64,000 bases of DNA from Cloacibacterium sp. TD35 (GTDB taxonomy: Bacteria > Bacteroidota > Bacteroidia > Flavobacteriales > Weeksellaceae), in contig NZ_CP104850.1 of the NCBI RefSeq assembly GCF_028864635.1, positions 502,001 to 566,000 of the forward strand. Direction: 5' to 3'. The notes beneath the pieces were generated by a model. That model searched no databases. It was not told the DNA's origin and saw only the letters and a program-made list of their open reading frames with translations. The position numbers and the translations under genes were made by a program. Shown here piece after piece: positions 1 through 7,720 of this stretch (position 1 is its first letter; every line of letters begins with the position of its first letter).

Positions 1-198
1 CTTTTCGGAAATCTAATTAACACGGCTCTTAGAAACAAAATTCTTAAGATTGTACCAATTGTTATGCTCATTTTAGGCGGTTTATTCATTCTAAGAGGTC
101 TAGAATTAGGAATCCCATACATATCTCCTAAAAAGGAAGCTTTGAAGGTAGAGAAGAAAATGAACTCAGAGAAAACTTCAGACGAAAACTGCCATTAA
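1..198 (+). CDS. Sulfite exporter TauE/SafE-type membrane protein, C-terminal end only
   Basis: Only the last 65 codons are present; the gene begins before the window. The frame is open from base 1 to a TAA at 196-198. It shows one hydrophobic helix (roughly residues 19-37, ending ILRGLELGIPYISP) and a short charged tail rich in Lys, Glu and Ser. The helix ending in LRGLELGIPYISPK resembles the C-terminus of Bacteroidota sulfite exporter/UreH-like proteins often found near cytochrome oxidase genes. That family call rests on a short fragment and is moderate. It is followed at once by a strong hairpin terminator that also faces serS. Confidence 0.6.
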   Translation, partial: LFGNLINTALRNKILKIVPIVMLILGGLFILRGLELGIPYISPKKEALKVEKKMNSEKTSDENCH

Positions 199-231
199 AA
201 TATAGAATATTAACGACTTTATCATAAAAAC

Positions 232-262
232 AAAAACCACCGAAATTTCGGTGGTTTTTTTA
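232..262. terminator. Bidirectional terminator between the exporter gene and serS
   Basis: A perfect inverted repeat with arms AACCACCGAAA / TTTCGGTGGTT is flanked by A-runs on one side and T-runs on the other. It lies between two converging genes and can end transcripts from both. Confidence 0.9.
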
Positions 263-288
263 TGTTAAAAATATTTCTAATTAAAATT

Positions 289-1557
289 TTAATCAATCAT
301 TTCAAATCTAGCGTATTCCGCTACTTTTTTCGGTAACTTAATTCCGCCTTCTACTTGATTGTTTTCTAACAGAGCAGCCATAATTCTAGGCAAAGCCATT
401 GCAGAACCGTTTAATGTATGTGCTAGTTGTGTTTTTCCGTCACCTTTGAATCTGCATTTTAAACGATTCGCTTGGAAGGTTTCAAAATTAGAAACAGAAG
501 AAACTTCTAACCATTTTTCTTGCGCAGCACTCCAAACTTCGAAATCATAAGTCATCGCAGAAGTGAAACCTTGGTCGCCTCCACACAATCTTAAAATTCT
601 GAATGGCAATTCTAAATCTTCTAAAATAGATTTTACATGCGCTACCATTTCTTCAAGAGCTGCATATGAATTTTCTGGCTTTTCAATTCTTACAATTTCT
701 ACTTTTTCGAATTGGTGTAATCTGTTTAAACCACGAACATGAGCACCATAACTACCCGCTTCTCTTCTATAACATTGTGAAAAAGCAGTGTTCTTAATTG
801 GCAAATCTTTTTCGTCTAAAATAACATCTCTGTAAATATTCGTTACGGGAACTTCTGCAGTTGGAATTAAATATAAATCATCAATTCCTACGTGATACAT
901 TTGGCCTTCTTTGTCAGGCAACTGTCCTGTTCCATAACCAGAAGCTTCATTCACAACATGAGGCGGATTAACTTCTAAATAACCAGCGTCTGTATTTTTA
1001 TCTAAGAAATATTGAACCAAAGCTCTTTGTAATCTCGCTCCTTTTCCTAAGTAAACTGGGAAACCTGCACCTGCAATTTTTACGCCTAATTCAAAATCAA
1101 TTAAACTATATTTCTTTGCCAATTCCCAATGCGGAATAGCACCTTCTCCCAAGCCGTGAACTTCGTGAGATTGATAAACGATTTCGTTATCATCAGCAGA
1201 AACACCAGCTTTAACTAAGTGATAAGGAATATTTGGAATTTGATATAAAATATTAAGCAACGCGGTTTCTATTTCCGAAAGTTTTGTGGTAAGTTCTTTG
1301 GAAGACTCTTTGTATTGAGCCGTTTTAGATTTAGCAGCTTCGGCTTCTTCTTTTTTTCCTTCTTTCATTAAAATTCCTATCTCTCTAGAAATTTTATTGA
1401 TTTCAGCCAATTGCGAGTCTAATTCTTGTTGTGTTTTTTTACGTTCGTCATCTAATTGGATAGCTTCATCTACCAACTCTAATTGCTTAAAATTTCTTTT
1501 TTTAAGACCTTCTAAAACGCGTTCTTTTTCTTCGCGCAAAAAACTTACTTGTAACAT
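289..1557 (-). CDS. serS: Seryl-tRNA synthetase
   Basis: Class II aminoacyl-tRNA synthetase that charges tRNA-Ser (and tRNA-Sec where present) in the cytosol. Its 422 residues match the usual length. A charged N-terminal coiled-coil arm (about residues 25-100) binds the long variable arm of tRNA-Ser. The catalytic core has motif 2 around QCYRREAGSYG, with the ATP-binding Arg, and motif 3 near the C-terminus (GSAMALPRIMAALLENNQ). The start ATG at 1557 gives the typical MLQVSFLRE N-terminus. A -7 box (TAAATTTG on the minus strand, 1627-1620) lies about 60 bases upstream and just after the lipoprotein gene, so serS probably has its own promoter. The leader holds a hairpin (see 1580-1605). Confidence 0.97.
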   Translation of the reverse strand: MLQVSFLREEKERVLEGLKKRNFKQLELVDEAIQLDDERKKTQQELDSQLAEINKISREIGILMKEGKKEEAEAAKSKTAQYKESSKELTTKLSEIETALLNILYQIPNIPYHLVKAGVSADDNEIVYQSHEVHGLGEGAIPHWELAKKYSLIDFELGVKIAGAGFPVYLGKGARLQRALVQYFLDKNTDAGYLEVNPPHVVNEASGYGTGQLPDKEGQMYHVGIDDLYLIPTAEVPVTNIYRDVILDEKDLPIKNTAFSQCYRREAGSYGAHVRGLNRLHQFEKVEIVRIEKPENSYAALEEMVAHVKSILEDLELPFRILRLCGGDQGFTSAMTYDFEVWSAAQEKWLEVSSVSNFETFQANRLKCRFKGDGKTQLAHTLNGSAMALPRIMAALLENNQVEGGIKLPKKVAEYARFEMID

Positions 1558-1579
1558 CTTATTTGGTTTGAGATTTAAG

Positions 1580-1605
1580 ATTTGAGTCTGAAATAAAACT
1601 CAAAT
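1580..1605 (-). promoter_or_regulatory. Hairpin in the serS leader
   Basis: Eight-base arms ATTTGAGT (1580-1587) and ACTCAAAT (1598-1605) surround a 10-base loop; pairing extends by about three more bases with one wobble. It lies between the predicted -7 box (1620-1627) and the serS start. The sequence also resembles the low-complexity GATTTGAG-type filler seen elsewhere in this genome, so function is uncertain. Confidence 0.4.
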
Positions 1606-1619
1606 TTTAATGATTTATG

Positions 1620-1627
1620 CAAATTTA
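1620..1627 (-). promoter_or_regulatory. Predicted -7 box of serS
   Basis: TAAATTTG on the minus strand matches the Bacteroidota TAnnTTTG consensus. It lies six bases downstream of the preceding gene's stop codon, giving a predicted leader of about 55 bases. Confidence 0.55.
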
Positions 1628-1632
1628 CGGAA

Positions 1633-2139
1633 TTATTTTACGATATGAATGATGTTTGGCTGTCCTTCCACTTTAGAAAACGAAAGTTTATTATTATACC
1701 AAACTTTGGAGACTTGAAACAAGTTAGGAGACCAACTGTACTCTACTTTTACTGTGTCTACATCTGTTACCGTTTCTTTATTTACTATTTTAGAAAGATT
1801 GATGTAAAAATCAGATTGATACGTTTTTTGACTTGCCGAAATAGAATCCTTTAAAATTCTAACCGCACCAGTTGCATAATCTACATAAGCAATCGTGTCT
1901 TGGTCTTTTTTCACGGAAATTCCTGTAATATCTTGCAAAGCTCTATCCGCATTTAAATCCTGAGCTCTCACTGCGGTAAAACCTCCAGGAATATTGGTAT
2001 TGAGCAAATCTTTTCCAGCAGAGTTTTTGATGTAAATATTAAGAACTTGGTCTATTTTCTGCAAGTCACTTTCATCTTCTCCTCTACAAGAGCTAAGAAA
2101 AATTAAAATTCCTAAAATAATTAATCTGCTGAACTTCAT
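1633..2139 (-). CDS. Hypothetical lipoprotein
   Basis: A 168-residue protein I do not recognise as a named family. It begins with a short basic stretch, a hydrophobic segment and a lipobox (FLSSC, Cys about residue 18), so it should be exported, cleaved by signal peptidase II and lipid-anchored. The mature part is polar with regular beta-like alternation and no visible catalytic motif. The start ATG lies only four bases after a -7 box (TATCTTTG on the minus strand, 2151-2144), which suggests a leaderless or nearly leaderless mRNA. It sits 18 bases downstream of the flippase gene, so read-through from the glycan operon is also possible. Confidence 0.75.
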   Translation of the reverse strand: MKFSRLIILGILIFLSSCRGEDESDLQKIDQVLNIYIKNSAGKDLLNTNIPGGFTAVRAQDLNADRALQDITGISVKKDQDTIAYVDYATGAVRILKDSISASQKTYQSDFYINLSKIVNKETVTDVDTVKVEYSWSPNLFQVSKVWYNNKLSFSKVEGQPNIIHIVK

Positions 2140-2143
2140 ATTG

Positions 2144-2151
2144 CAAAGATA
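2144..2151 (-). promoter_or_regulatory. -7 box of the lipoprotein gene, abutting the start codon
   Basis: TATCTTTG on the minus strand matches TAnnTTTG exactly and is followed after only CAAT by the ATG. The predicted start site falls at or inside the start codon. Confidence 0.55.
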
Positions 2152-2157
2152 ATTTTT

Positions 2158-3402
2158 CTAACCTAATTTTTTAAAATACTTCCAGAAAAAAAACATGCCT
2201 AGAAATCCTGAAAAACTCATCGCTAAAAAAACACTGATTCCCATTCCTAAGATTTGTAATTTTGGAACTAAAAGATAAGCAGAAATCGCCAAAACAATCA
2301 ATGAAAATATAGAAATAACTGTGTTTTTCTTCATTTCTCCAACTGCAGAAAGTAGATTACCAAATAAATTTCTGAACAAGATATTCATTAAAAATGTCAC
2401 TACTAAAATTTGAAACACTTGGATTTCATTGGCATATTGAGCCGAGAAAAATATCGTTAAAATTTCTTTGGCAAAGAAAAATGATATTCCAAAAATAACC
2501 AAACAAATCGGAATGAAAATCTTATAGTAATTTGAAATATAATCTTTTACAAAGGATTGATTATGAGCGTTTTTAGCGATTTTAGGAAAATCTGCTTGTA
2601 ACATAGACAATGCCAAAAAGGTAAGATTGGAAGGTAAAATTATTGCTACTTTATAATCTGCTACCGCATTTTCGTTTAATAAAAATCCCAAAAGTAAGAT
2701 ATCTAAAGAAAACAGAAAATCTGATAAAAAAGCAGTAAAAACAGCATGAAACGAATAACTCCAAAGTTCTTTTTTTTGAAATTTTATTCTCTGAAAGTTT
2801 AGAATTTTATATTTAAAAAACCAGAACAAAGATAAAAATGGCGCAAGTGAAATAGCCAATAAATATCCTTTTAATCCGAAAAAGTAAGTTAAAATAATAA
2901 TTAAAATCAGTCCAAAAACATTGACCACATTATTCACTCGAGCAAAGTTCTTGTTATCATGATACACCCTAAAGTAAGACTGTATATGATTGAAAAAATA
3001 AAAACCAATCAGCCGAATGGTGAAAAATATAAAAATCAGCAAAACATTACCATATTGCTTAACGAAAAAAATGCTTGAAAGGATAAAAAGAGCAGAAAGA
3101 ATTAACTGATACAAAAATCCTTGAAGAAAAAAATGCTGGTGAAGTTTTTCTTTTTCTTCTGTTTGCTCTGCAGTGGCTCCGAATCTTAAAAATCCTTGCG
3201 CAGAACCAAATCCACTAAAAGTAGCAAAAACCGCAAAAACAGAAGCCACAATTGTCATCATTCCAAAATCACTTTGCGAAAGCAATCTTACCACCGCAAT
3301 AGACGAAATAAGTCCACAGACTTTTGCAATCAATAGTGAAAAAAAAACGTATTGACCTTTATTTTTAAAAAAATTCTGCAAAAATTCTTGAAGGCTCTTC
3401 AT
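2158..3402 (-). CDS. Polysaccharide flippase (Wzx / MATE-like, PST family)
   Basis: A 414-residue membrane protein with about 12 to 14 hydrophobic helices spread over the whole length, few charged loops and no soluble domain. This is the pattern of lipid-linked oligosaccharide flippases, which move undecaprenyl-linked glycans to the periplasmic face. The N-terminal FKNKGQYVFFSLLIAKVCGLISS segment, with its conserved polar and basic residues in helix 1, is typical. The gene abuts the asparagine-synthase-like gene (TAA directly followed by ATG), so both are translated from one mRNA with the upstream glycosyltransferase. Substrate is unknown. Confidence 0.85.
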   Translation of the reverse strand: MKSLQEFLQNFFKNKGQYVFFSLLIAKVCGLISSIAVVRLLSQSDFGMMTIVASVFAVFATFSGFGSAQGFLRFGATAEQTEEKEKLHQHFFLQGFLYQLILSALFILSSIFFVKQYGNVLLIFIFFTIRLIGFYFFNHIQSYFRVYHDNKNFARVNNVVNVFGLILIIILTYFFGLKGYLLAISLAPFLSLFWFFKYKILNFQRIKFQKKELWSYSFHAVFTAFLSDFLFSLDILLLGFLLNENAVADYKVAIILPSNLTFLALSMLQADFPKIAKNAHNQSFVKDYISNYYKIFIPICLVIFGISFFFAKEILTIFFSAQYANEIQVFQILVVTFLMNILFRNLFGNLLSAVGEMKKNTVISIFSLIVLAISAYLLVPKLQILGMGISVFLAMSFSGFLGMFFFWKYFKKLG

Positions 3403-5052
3403 TTATGACAAATAATATTTAAAAATAGCGAGAATATTCACCGCTGAAGATTTTGAAAAAAAATCTTTACGATGATATAATTCTTGAATATCTTTTTGAA
3501 GTTCTTTATAACCGTCTAAAAACCAAATATTTGACTGAAAATAATCGTTATAATAAGATTGAATTTTTGGATTTGAATCAAAATAAAATTGATAAGGATA
3601 CATGCTTATTTTATATTCCTTTCCGAAAATTTTATTGTAAAAAACATTTACCAATCTTTTTTTAAAATGATCTCCAAGAGTCGTTTTCCAATGAGCATTG
3701 GGGTTCATCATGGTTCGTTCCCATTTGAAAAGAGTTGCCTCTTTACAATGTTCTTTAATCCATTCTAAGTAAAAACGATGGTTAAATTTCCATTTTTCTG
3801 GCAAACTTATAGCAAAACTCATAAAATCTTTTGTCATAAAAGGAGAAGTCTGATACGAGAACTGCTGGAATACTTGCCCTCCAAAAACGGCCCTGTTAAA
3901 AGCGATATTCCTGAGATAAAAAAGCTCTTCTCTCTCATATTGAGATTTTATTTTTTCTAGATTTTCAGAGACTTTTGGTAAAAAATGACTATTAACTACT
4001 ATTTTCTTGTTGGTAGGTTTTTGTACATCGGGAACCGTATTAAAACCACCTAAAACACCATCACCAACTTGTCCAGAGTGAATTAATCCAAAGTTATCAC
4101 CAACCATATTTTGCATCGCATAATCAGCATGAATAGCTCCTGTGTATAAAACCATTCCTTCTGAAATAGAAACCATTTTATCTATGTTTTTCAAGAAAAT
4201 TCCGCCATCTAATGGAACAAAATCATAATCAAAATTAAATTTTTCAGCGATTTTCCTAGAAATGGTTTCGTCTAAATAATTGCTCTGCGAAAAACAAAAA
4301 ACTTTATTGGGATTTAGCTGCAATTTTTCCGCATATAAAACGGCAACTCTACTGTCTAAACCTCCACTTAAAAGAGAAAAATGATTTTTGCCTAGTTCAT
4401 CATCTTTTTCATATTCTAACGCAATCGATTTTGAAAAAATTTCGTCAATGGTATCAATTGCTTCATTTTTGCTTCCTAAAAATCTCTCTGCTTCTACATT
4501 AAAATATTGCTCTTCTTTTATAGATAAATTTTCTGCATCAACTTTTATATAAGATGCATCATAAATTTTAAAAATATTCTTTATTGGTGTTTTATTTTCA
4601 ATAATATTGGTAAAAGCCAGCATTTGGTAAATACTTTCTACATCAATTTGGAATTGAATATTATTGGATTTTAAATTCTCCACAATATTTTTAATAGAGG
4701 TGTCAATGAGAATTAAATCCTTTGAACGATAATAAAAGACCTTTTGTGTAGAAGTGACATTGGTAAACGCGAACACTGTTTTTTCACTTTTATCTATAAT
4801 GAACCCTGAAAATTCACCTTCTAAAAGTGCAAAAAAATGTTGTTTTTTTTGCTTGAATAAATCAAGAACTAAGTCATTAAAATTTGATGAGGCAAATTCC
4901 TGGCAAAGTGATTTTTTATTGAGAATTACCCCTTCTATAGCGATGAGAAAACGTTCATCTTCTATAATCACATTATCAAATAACCCTTCTTGAAATCTAC
5001 AAAAAGATTCTATTTCTCCATTGAAAATTCTAACCGAAAACCCTTTTCTCAT
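3403..5052 (-). CDS. Asparagine synthase-related protein without the glutaminase Cys
   Basis: A 549-residue protein with the two-domain layout of class II glutamine amidotransferase plus ATP-pyrophosphatase (AsnB family). The N-terminal half keeps fold markers (a residue block like IEGVILNKKSL and LLEGEFSGFIID), but the second residue is Arg rather than the catalytic Cys2, and no MCG motif is present, so it should not hydrolyse glutamine. The C-terminal half has an intact PP-loop, LLSGGLDSR (about residue 229), for ATP binding and adenylation. It overlaps the glycosyltransferase by four bases (ATGA) and abuts the flippase. This context suggests amide or amino modification of a surface glycan, as inferred for similar genes in capsule and O-antigen clusters. 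The acceptor is not known. Confidence 0.85.
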   Translation of the reverse strand: MRKGFSVRIFNGEIESFCRFQEGLFDNVIIEDERFLIAIEGVILNKKSLCQEFASSNFNDLVLDLFKQKKQHFFALLEGEFSGFIIDKSEKTVFAFTNVTSTQKVFYYRSKDLILIDTSIKNIVENLKSNNIQFQIDVESIYQMLAFTNIIENKTPIKNIFKIYDASYIKVDAENLSIKEEQYFNVEAERFLGSKNEAIDTIDEIFSKSIALEYEKDDELGKNHFSLLSGGLDSRVAVLYAEKLQLNPNKVFCFSQSNYLDETISRKIAEKFNFDYDFVPLDGGIFLKNIDKMVSISEGMVLYTGAIHADYAMQNMVGDNFGLIHSGQVGDGVLGGFNTVPDVQKPTNKKIVVNSHFLPKVSENLEKIKSQYEREELFYLRNIAFNRAVFGGQVFQQFSYQTSPFMTKDFMSFAISLPEKWKFNHRFYLEWIKEHCKEATLFKWERTMMNPNAHWKTTLGDHFKKRLVNVFYNKIFGKEYKISMYPYQFYFDSNPKIQSYYNDYFQSNIWFLDGYKELQKDIQELYHRKDFFSKSSAVNILAIFKYYLS

Positions 5053-6185
5053 GATAAAACTTGATTATAAATTTCAGAAAATTTTTCGGCGATTACTTGC
5101 TTAGAATAATTTTCTTCTACAAATTTTCTTGCATTTTCAGGGGTTTCAAATTCTACTTTCTTGTCCAAAACATTTTTCATAGCATGGAATAAAGAACCTG
5201 TATCATTTTTGGCTATTAAAACGCCTCTATTTCCACTTAACAATTCTGGAATACCGCCAACGTTCGTAGCAATAACAGGAATCCCAGAAGCTAAACTTTC
5301 TAAAATCACACAAGGTTGATTTTCATAATCACTGAAAAGTACAAAACAATTCGCTGTTTTCATTTTCTCTGAAACATGTTCTAAACTAAGCATCCCAAAA
5401 GTTTTGATATAATCTTCTGCCTTGTTCTCATGGATAATTTCTTGTAAAGGCTTCAAATCGCCATCACCGCCAATTTGTAATTCAAAATGGGGATTTATTT
5501 GATGTAAATCTATTGCTGCTTTGATAATTTTTTTAGGATTTTTAAGAGCAATTAGATTAGAAATATGTAAAAAAGTGAAGTTTTCAGATTCTTTACACTT
5601 AGGCGAAAACAAATCTGTATCTACCACATTTCCGACTACTTTCATAGGAGTAGTGATTCCTAATTTTCGCAAACCTGAAATTAAATTTTCGGTGACAGGA
5701 AGAATGAAAGATGCTTTTTCTGCTATTTTCTTTGCTAAAAAGCGAGCAGATTTAGAACTTTTAGCATGATTCTGTTCTTGAAAAATTGACCAATGTTCTG
5801 AAATCACAAACGGAATTCCGTATTTTCTTTTTAGTGATACTGCAAAAAACATATTATTATGAAGAACATTCCCATGAACCAAATCTGGTTTTTGCATTTT
5901 TTTGAAACCCAATTGATAGGCTTTCATTCTTCTCAAAAAATTCTGCAGTGGATTTTTGGAATTCTTGTAATATACAATCAGCGTTCTGATTCCATTGATA
6001 ACTTGATCATCAAAAACGAATTTCTCTTTTTGGTTAAAATCGCCAATCGCATGAAGAACTCCCACATCATGAAGCAAAGAAACAGCTTCTGCATGACGCT
6101 GTACAAAGTTTCCATTCGTAGGTTCTAATTGATTAGGAAACCAAGACGAAATGAAGAGAATTTTATGTCGTGTATGATTGCTCAA
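5049..6185 (-). CDS. Glycosyltransferase family 4 (GT-B)
   Basis: First gene of a three-gene glycan operon. The C-terminal half has the GT4 signature EX7E (ENQPCVILE) followed by ASGIPVIATNVGGIPE, which binds the nucleotide-sugar donor. The N-terminal half has FISSWFPN near the start and HGNVLHNN as acceptor-side motifs. It is a cytosolic or membrane-peripheral transferase of lipid-linked glycan assembly. The longest frame would start at a TTG at 6203, but that TTG is the end of a TAAATTTG -7 box, so I favour the next TTG (6185), giving 378 residues starting before SNHTRHKILFISSWF. No ATG is available nearby. A 16-base palindrome lies upstream at 6233-6248. Confidence 0.88.
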   Translation of the reverse strand: MSNHTRHKILFISSWFPNQLEPTNGNFVQRHAEAVSLLHDVGVLHAIGDFNQKEKFVFDDQVINGIRTLIVYYKNSKNPLQNFLRRMKAYQLGFKKMQKPDLVHGNVLHNNMFFAVSLKRKYGIPFVISEHWSIFQEQNHAKSSKSARFLAKKIAEKASFILPVTENLISGLRKLGITTPMKVVGNVVDTDLFSPKCKESENFTFLHISNLIALKNPKKIIKAAIDLHQINPHFELQIGGDGDLKPLQEIIHENKAEDYIKTFGMLSLEHVSEKMKTANCFVLFSDYENQPCVILESLASGIPVIATNVGGIPELLSGNRGVLIAKNDTGSLFHAMKNVLDKKVEFETPENARKFVEENYSKQVIAEKFSEIYNQVLS

Positions 6186-6200
6186 GCAGATTGTTTTATA

Positions 6201-6208
6201 CAAATTTA
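6201..6208 (-). promoter_or_regulatory. Predicted -7 box of the glycan operon
   Basis: TAAATTTG on the minus strand matches TAnnTTTG. It overlaps the longest possible start of the glycosyltransferase gene and therefore argues for a downstream start. Confidence 0.5.
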
Positions 6209-6232
6209 AAGAAAACTTTCTAGGAAATAGAT

Positions 6233-6248
6233 TTTGACTAAAGTCAAA
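6233..6248. promoter_or_regulatory. Perfect palindrome upstream of the glycan operon, candidate operator
   Basis: TTTGACTAAAGTCAAA has seven-base arms around a two-base centre. It lies about 25 bases upstream of the predicted -7 box of the glycosyltransferase gene, in the -33 to -60 region. No regulator gene is adjacent. Confidence 0.45.
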
Positions 6249-6262
6249 TTGTAGCTTGAAAT

Positions 6263-6295
6263 AAAAAAGCCGGGATAAAAAACCCGACTTTTTAA
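6263..6295 (-). terminator. Terminator after the MCE/Fe-S operon
   Basis: On the minus strand AAAAAGTCGGG and CCCGGCTTTTT pair around TTTTTTAT and are followed by a T-rich run. It lies just after the stop of the gene at 6299-6787 and ends that operon. Confidence 0.8.
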
Positions 6296-6298
6296 AAT

Positions 6299-6787
6299 TT
6301 ATTTAATAAAACCAGCCCAACTTCGCTTGAATGGAAGTAAAAAGTCTGATAAATAATTTACGTAAGTATCTTTAGAAAAATCAAAAACTTCTACATCTTC
6401 AGAGATTTCTCCGTTTCTAACAGCAGCTCTGAATTCGGACAATTTCATGGTTTTCACTTCTTCATTTTCTCTATAGCAAGCTTTCATTCTATCAAAAATC
6501 CCTAACTGATATTCTGCTTCTATTTCTCTCATAAATCCGTTTAGAGAATCCATAGAACAGCCAGAGGCTTCTACTTTTTCTTCATCTACTGTAATGATGA
6601 TAAATTGCTTGTAGTCTATTTTAAAAGATGACGTCAATAATTTTCCATGTGCATTCCAAGTAGGAAGAAAATCATACAATTTCTCAGTAATTTCCTTTAC
6701 TTCTTTAGCGGTTAATGCTCTGGAAGCGGGATAAATAATGACTCTGAAATCATTGGTCTCTACTATGGTTGATTCTTCTATTTTCAT
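6299..6787 (-). CDS. Conserved Bacteroidota protein often labelled ABC transporter ATPase
   Basis: A soluble protein of 162 residues. It is the last gene of the operon with two Fe-S proteins and an MCE protein. Despite the database-style name used for such proteins, I see no Walker A, signature or Walker B motif, so an ATPase role is not supported. The longest frame starts 60 bases upstream, but its first 20 residues are encoded by an intergenic repeat (GGATGTTAGATGTT) and a hairpin, and MKIEESTIVETNDF looks like the real N-terminus. Conserved-looking stretches are TWNAHGKLL and SGCSMDS. Function unknown; the operon suggests a link to the redox pair. Confidence 0.75.
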   Translation of the reverse strand: MKIEESTIVETNDFRVIIYPASRALTAKEVKEITEKLYDFLPTWNAHGKLLTSSFKIDYKQFIIITVDEEKVEASGCSMDSLNGFMREIEAEYQLGIFDRMKACYRENEEVKTMKLSEFRAAVRNGEISEDVEVFDFSKDTYVNYLSDFLLPFKRSWAGFIK

Positions 6788-6796
6788 AAAATTGTT

Positions 6797-6838
6797 GGAT
6801 GTTAGATGTTGGGTGATGGATGACATCAAGCATCCATC
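6797..6838. repeat. Degenerate intergenic repeat with hairpin
   Basis: GGATGTTAGATGTT (6797-6810) is followed by an inverted repeat GATGGATG (6815-6822) / CATCCATC (6831-6838). A near-copy, GGATGTTAGACGTTAGATG, occurs at 33869-33887, and GTTAGATGCAGGATTTAGG on the minus strand around 27071-27092. These look like dispersed low-complexity intergenic elements rather than coding sequence. Confidence 0.5.
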
Positions 6839-6852
6839 TTCCAGCAATATTT

Positions 6853-7638
6853 CTACAAATCTTCTGCTTCTGCAATCAGTTCTACAATATCTTTTACTTC
6901 TACTTCTTCATTTTTGTTGAAGTGTTTTACACCATCTGTCATCATGGTGTTACAGAAAGGGCAACCCGTTGCTACTACTTTTGGATTAAGTGCAAGTGCT
7001 TCTTCTGTTCTTTCGATATTGATGTCTTTATTGCCTTTTTCTGGTTCTTTAAACATTTGTGCACCTCCAGCTCCACAACATAAACCGTTGGTTTTACAAC
7101 GCTTCATTTCTACCAATTCTGCATCTAATTTTTCTAAAAGAACTCTTGGTGCTTCGTATTCATCATTCGCTCTTCCTAGATAACATGGATCGTGGAATGT
7201 AATTTTTTTACCTTTGAAGGCGCCTCCTTCTATTTTCAGTCTTCCTTGTTCCATCAATTGTTGAAGCAATTGTGTATGGTGCATTACTTCGTAATTACCT
7301 CCTAAACTAGGATATTCATTTTTTAAAGTATTGAAACAATGCGGACAAGCCGTTACGATTTTCTTTACTTCGTAAGCGTTTAAAACCTCTATGTTCGTTA
7401 ATGCCATCATCTGGAAAATAAATTCATTTCCAGCTCTTTTTGCAGGGTCTCCAGTACAAGATTCTTCTTGACCAAGAACTGCAAATTCTACTCCTACTTT
7501 ATTTAAAATTTTAGCAAATGCTTTAGTAATTTTTTTGGCTCTGTCATCAAAACTTCCTGCACAACCTACCCAAAAAAGAACTTCTGGAGATTTTCCTTCG
7601 GCAGCATATTCTGCCATTGTTTTTATATGTAAATCCAT
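6853..7638 (-). CDS. CCG-domain (Fe-S) binding protein, HdrB/HdrD/LutA-like
   Basis: A 261-residue soluble protein with two cysteine-rich CCG-type repeats, as in the catalytic subunits of heterodisulfide reductase, glycolate oxidase GlpC/GlcF and LutA. The second repeat is canonical: CYLGR, then LCCGAGGAQMF, then GCPFC. In the first, the middle motif is SCTGD instead of CCG, followed by CPHC, so one cluster site may be altered. It is encoded 80 bases downstream of a membrane Fe-S protein, and together they look like a split HdrDE-like complex that passes electrons between quinones and an unknown thiol or hydroxyacid substrate. Substrate specificity cannot be read from the sequence. Confidence 0.85.
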   Translation of the reverse strand: MDLHIKTMAEYAAEGKSPEVLFWVGCAGSFDDRAKKITKAFAKILNKVGVEFAVLGQEESCTGDPAKRAGNEFIFQMMALTNIEVLNAYEVKKIVTACPHCFNTLKNEYPSLGGNYEVMHHTQLLQQLMEQGRLKIEGGAFKGKKITFHDPCYLGRANDEYEAPRVLLEKLDAELVEMKRCKTNGLCCGAGGAQMFKEPEKGNKDINIERTEEALALNPKVVATGCPFCNTMMTDGVKHFNKNEEVEVKDIVELIAEAEDL

Positions 7639-7670
7639 TTTTATAATGTGTTAATGTGAAAATTGAGGTA

Positions 7671-7720
7671 ATGAGATAATTTTAAAAGAAATAAAGTACT
7701 ATCTCATCATCAAATTATCT
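7671..7720. repeat. Intergenic repeat with two overlapping inverted repeats
   Basis: ATGAGATA (7671-7678) pairs with TATCTCAT (7700-7707), while AGATAATTT (7674-7682) pairs with AAATTATCT (7712-7720). The two pairings share bases and exclude each other. The text is of the ATGAGATAATTT low-complexity kind that fills intergenic gaps in flavobacteria. It lies between the two Fe-S genes. Confidence 0.45.
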
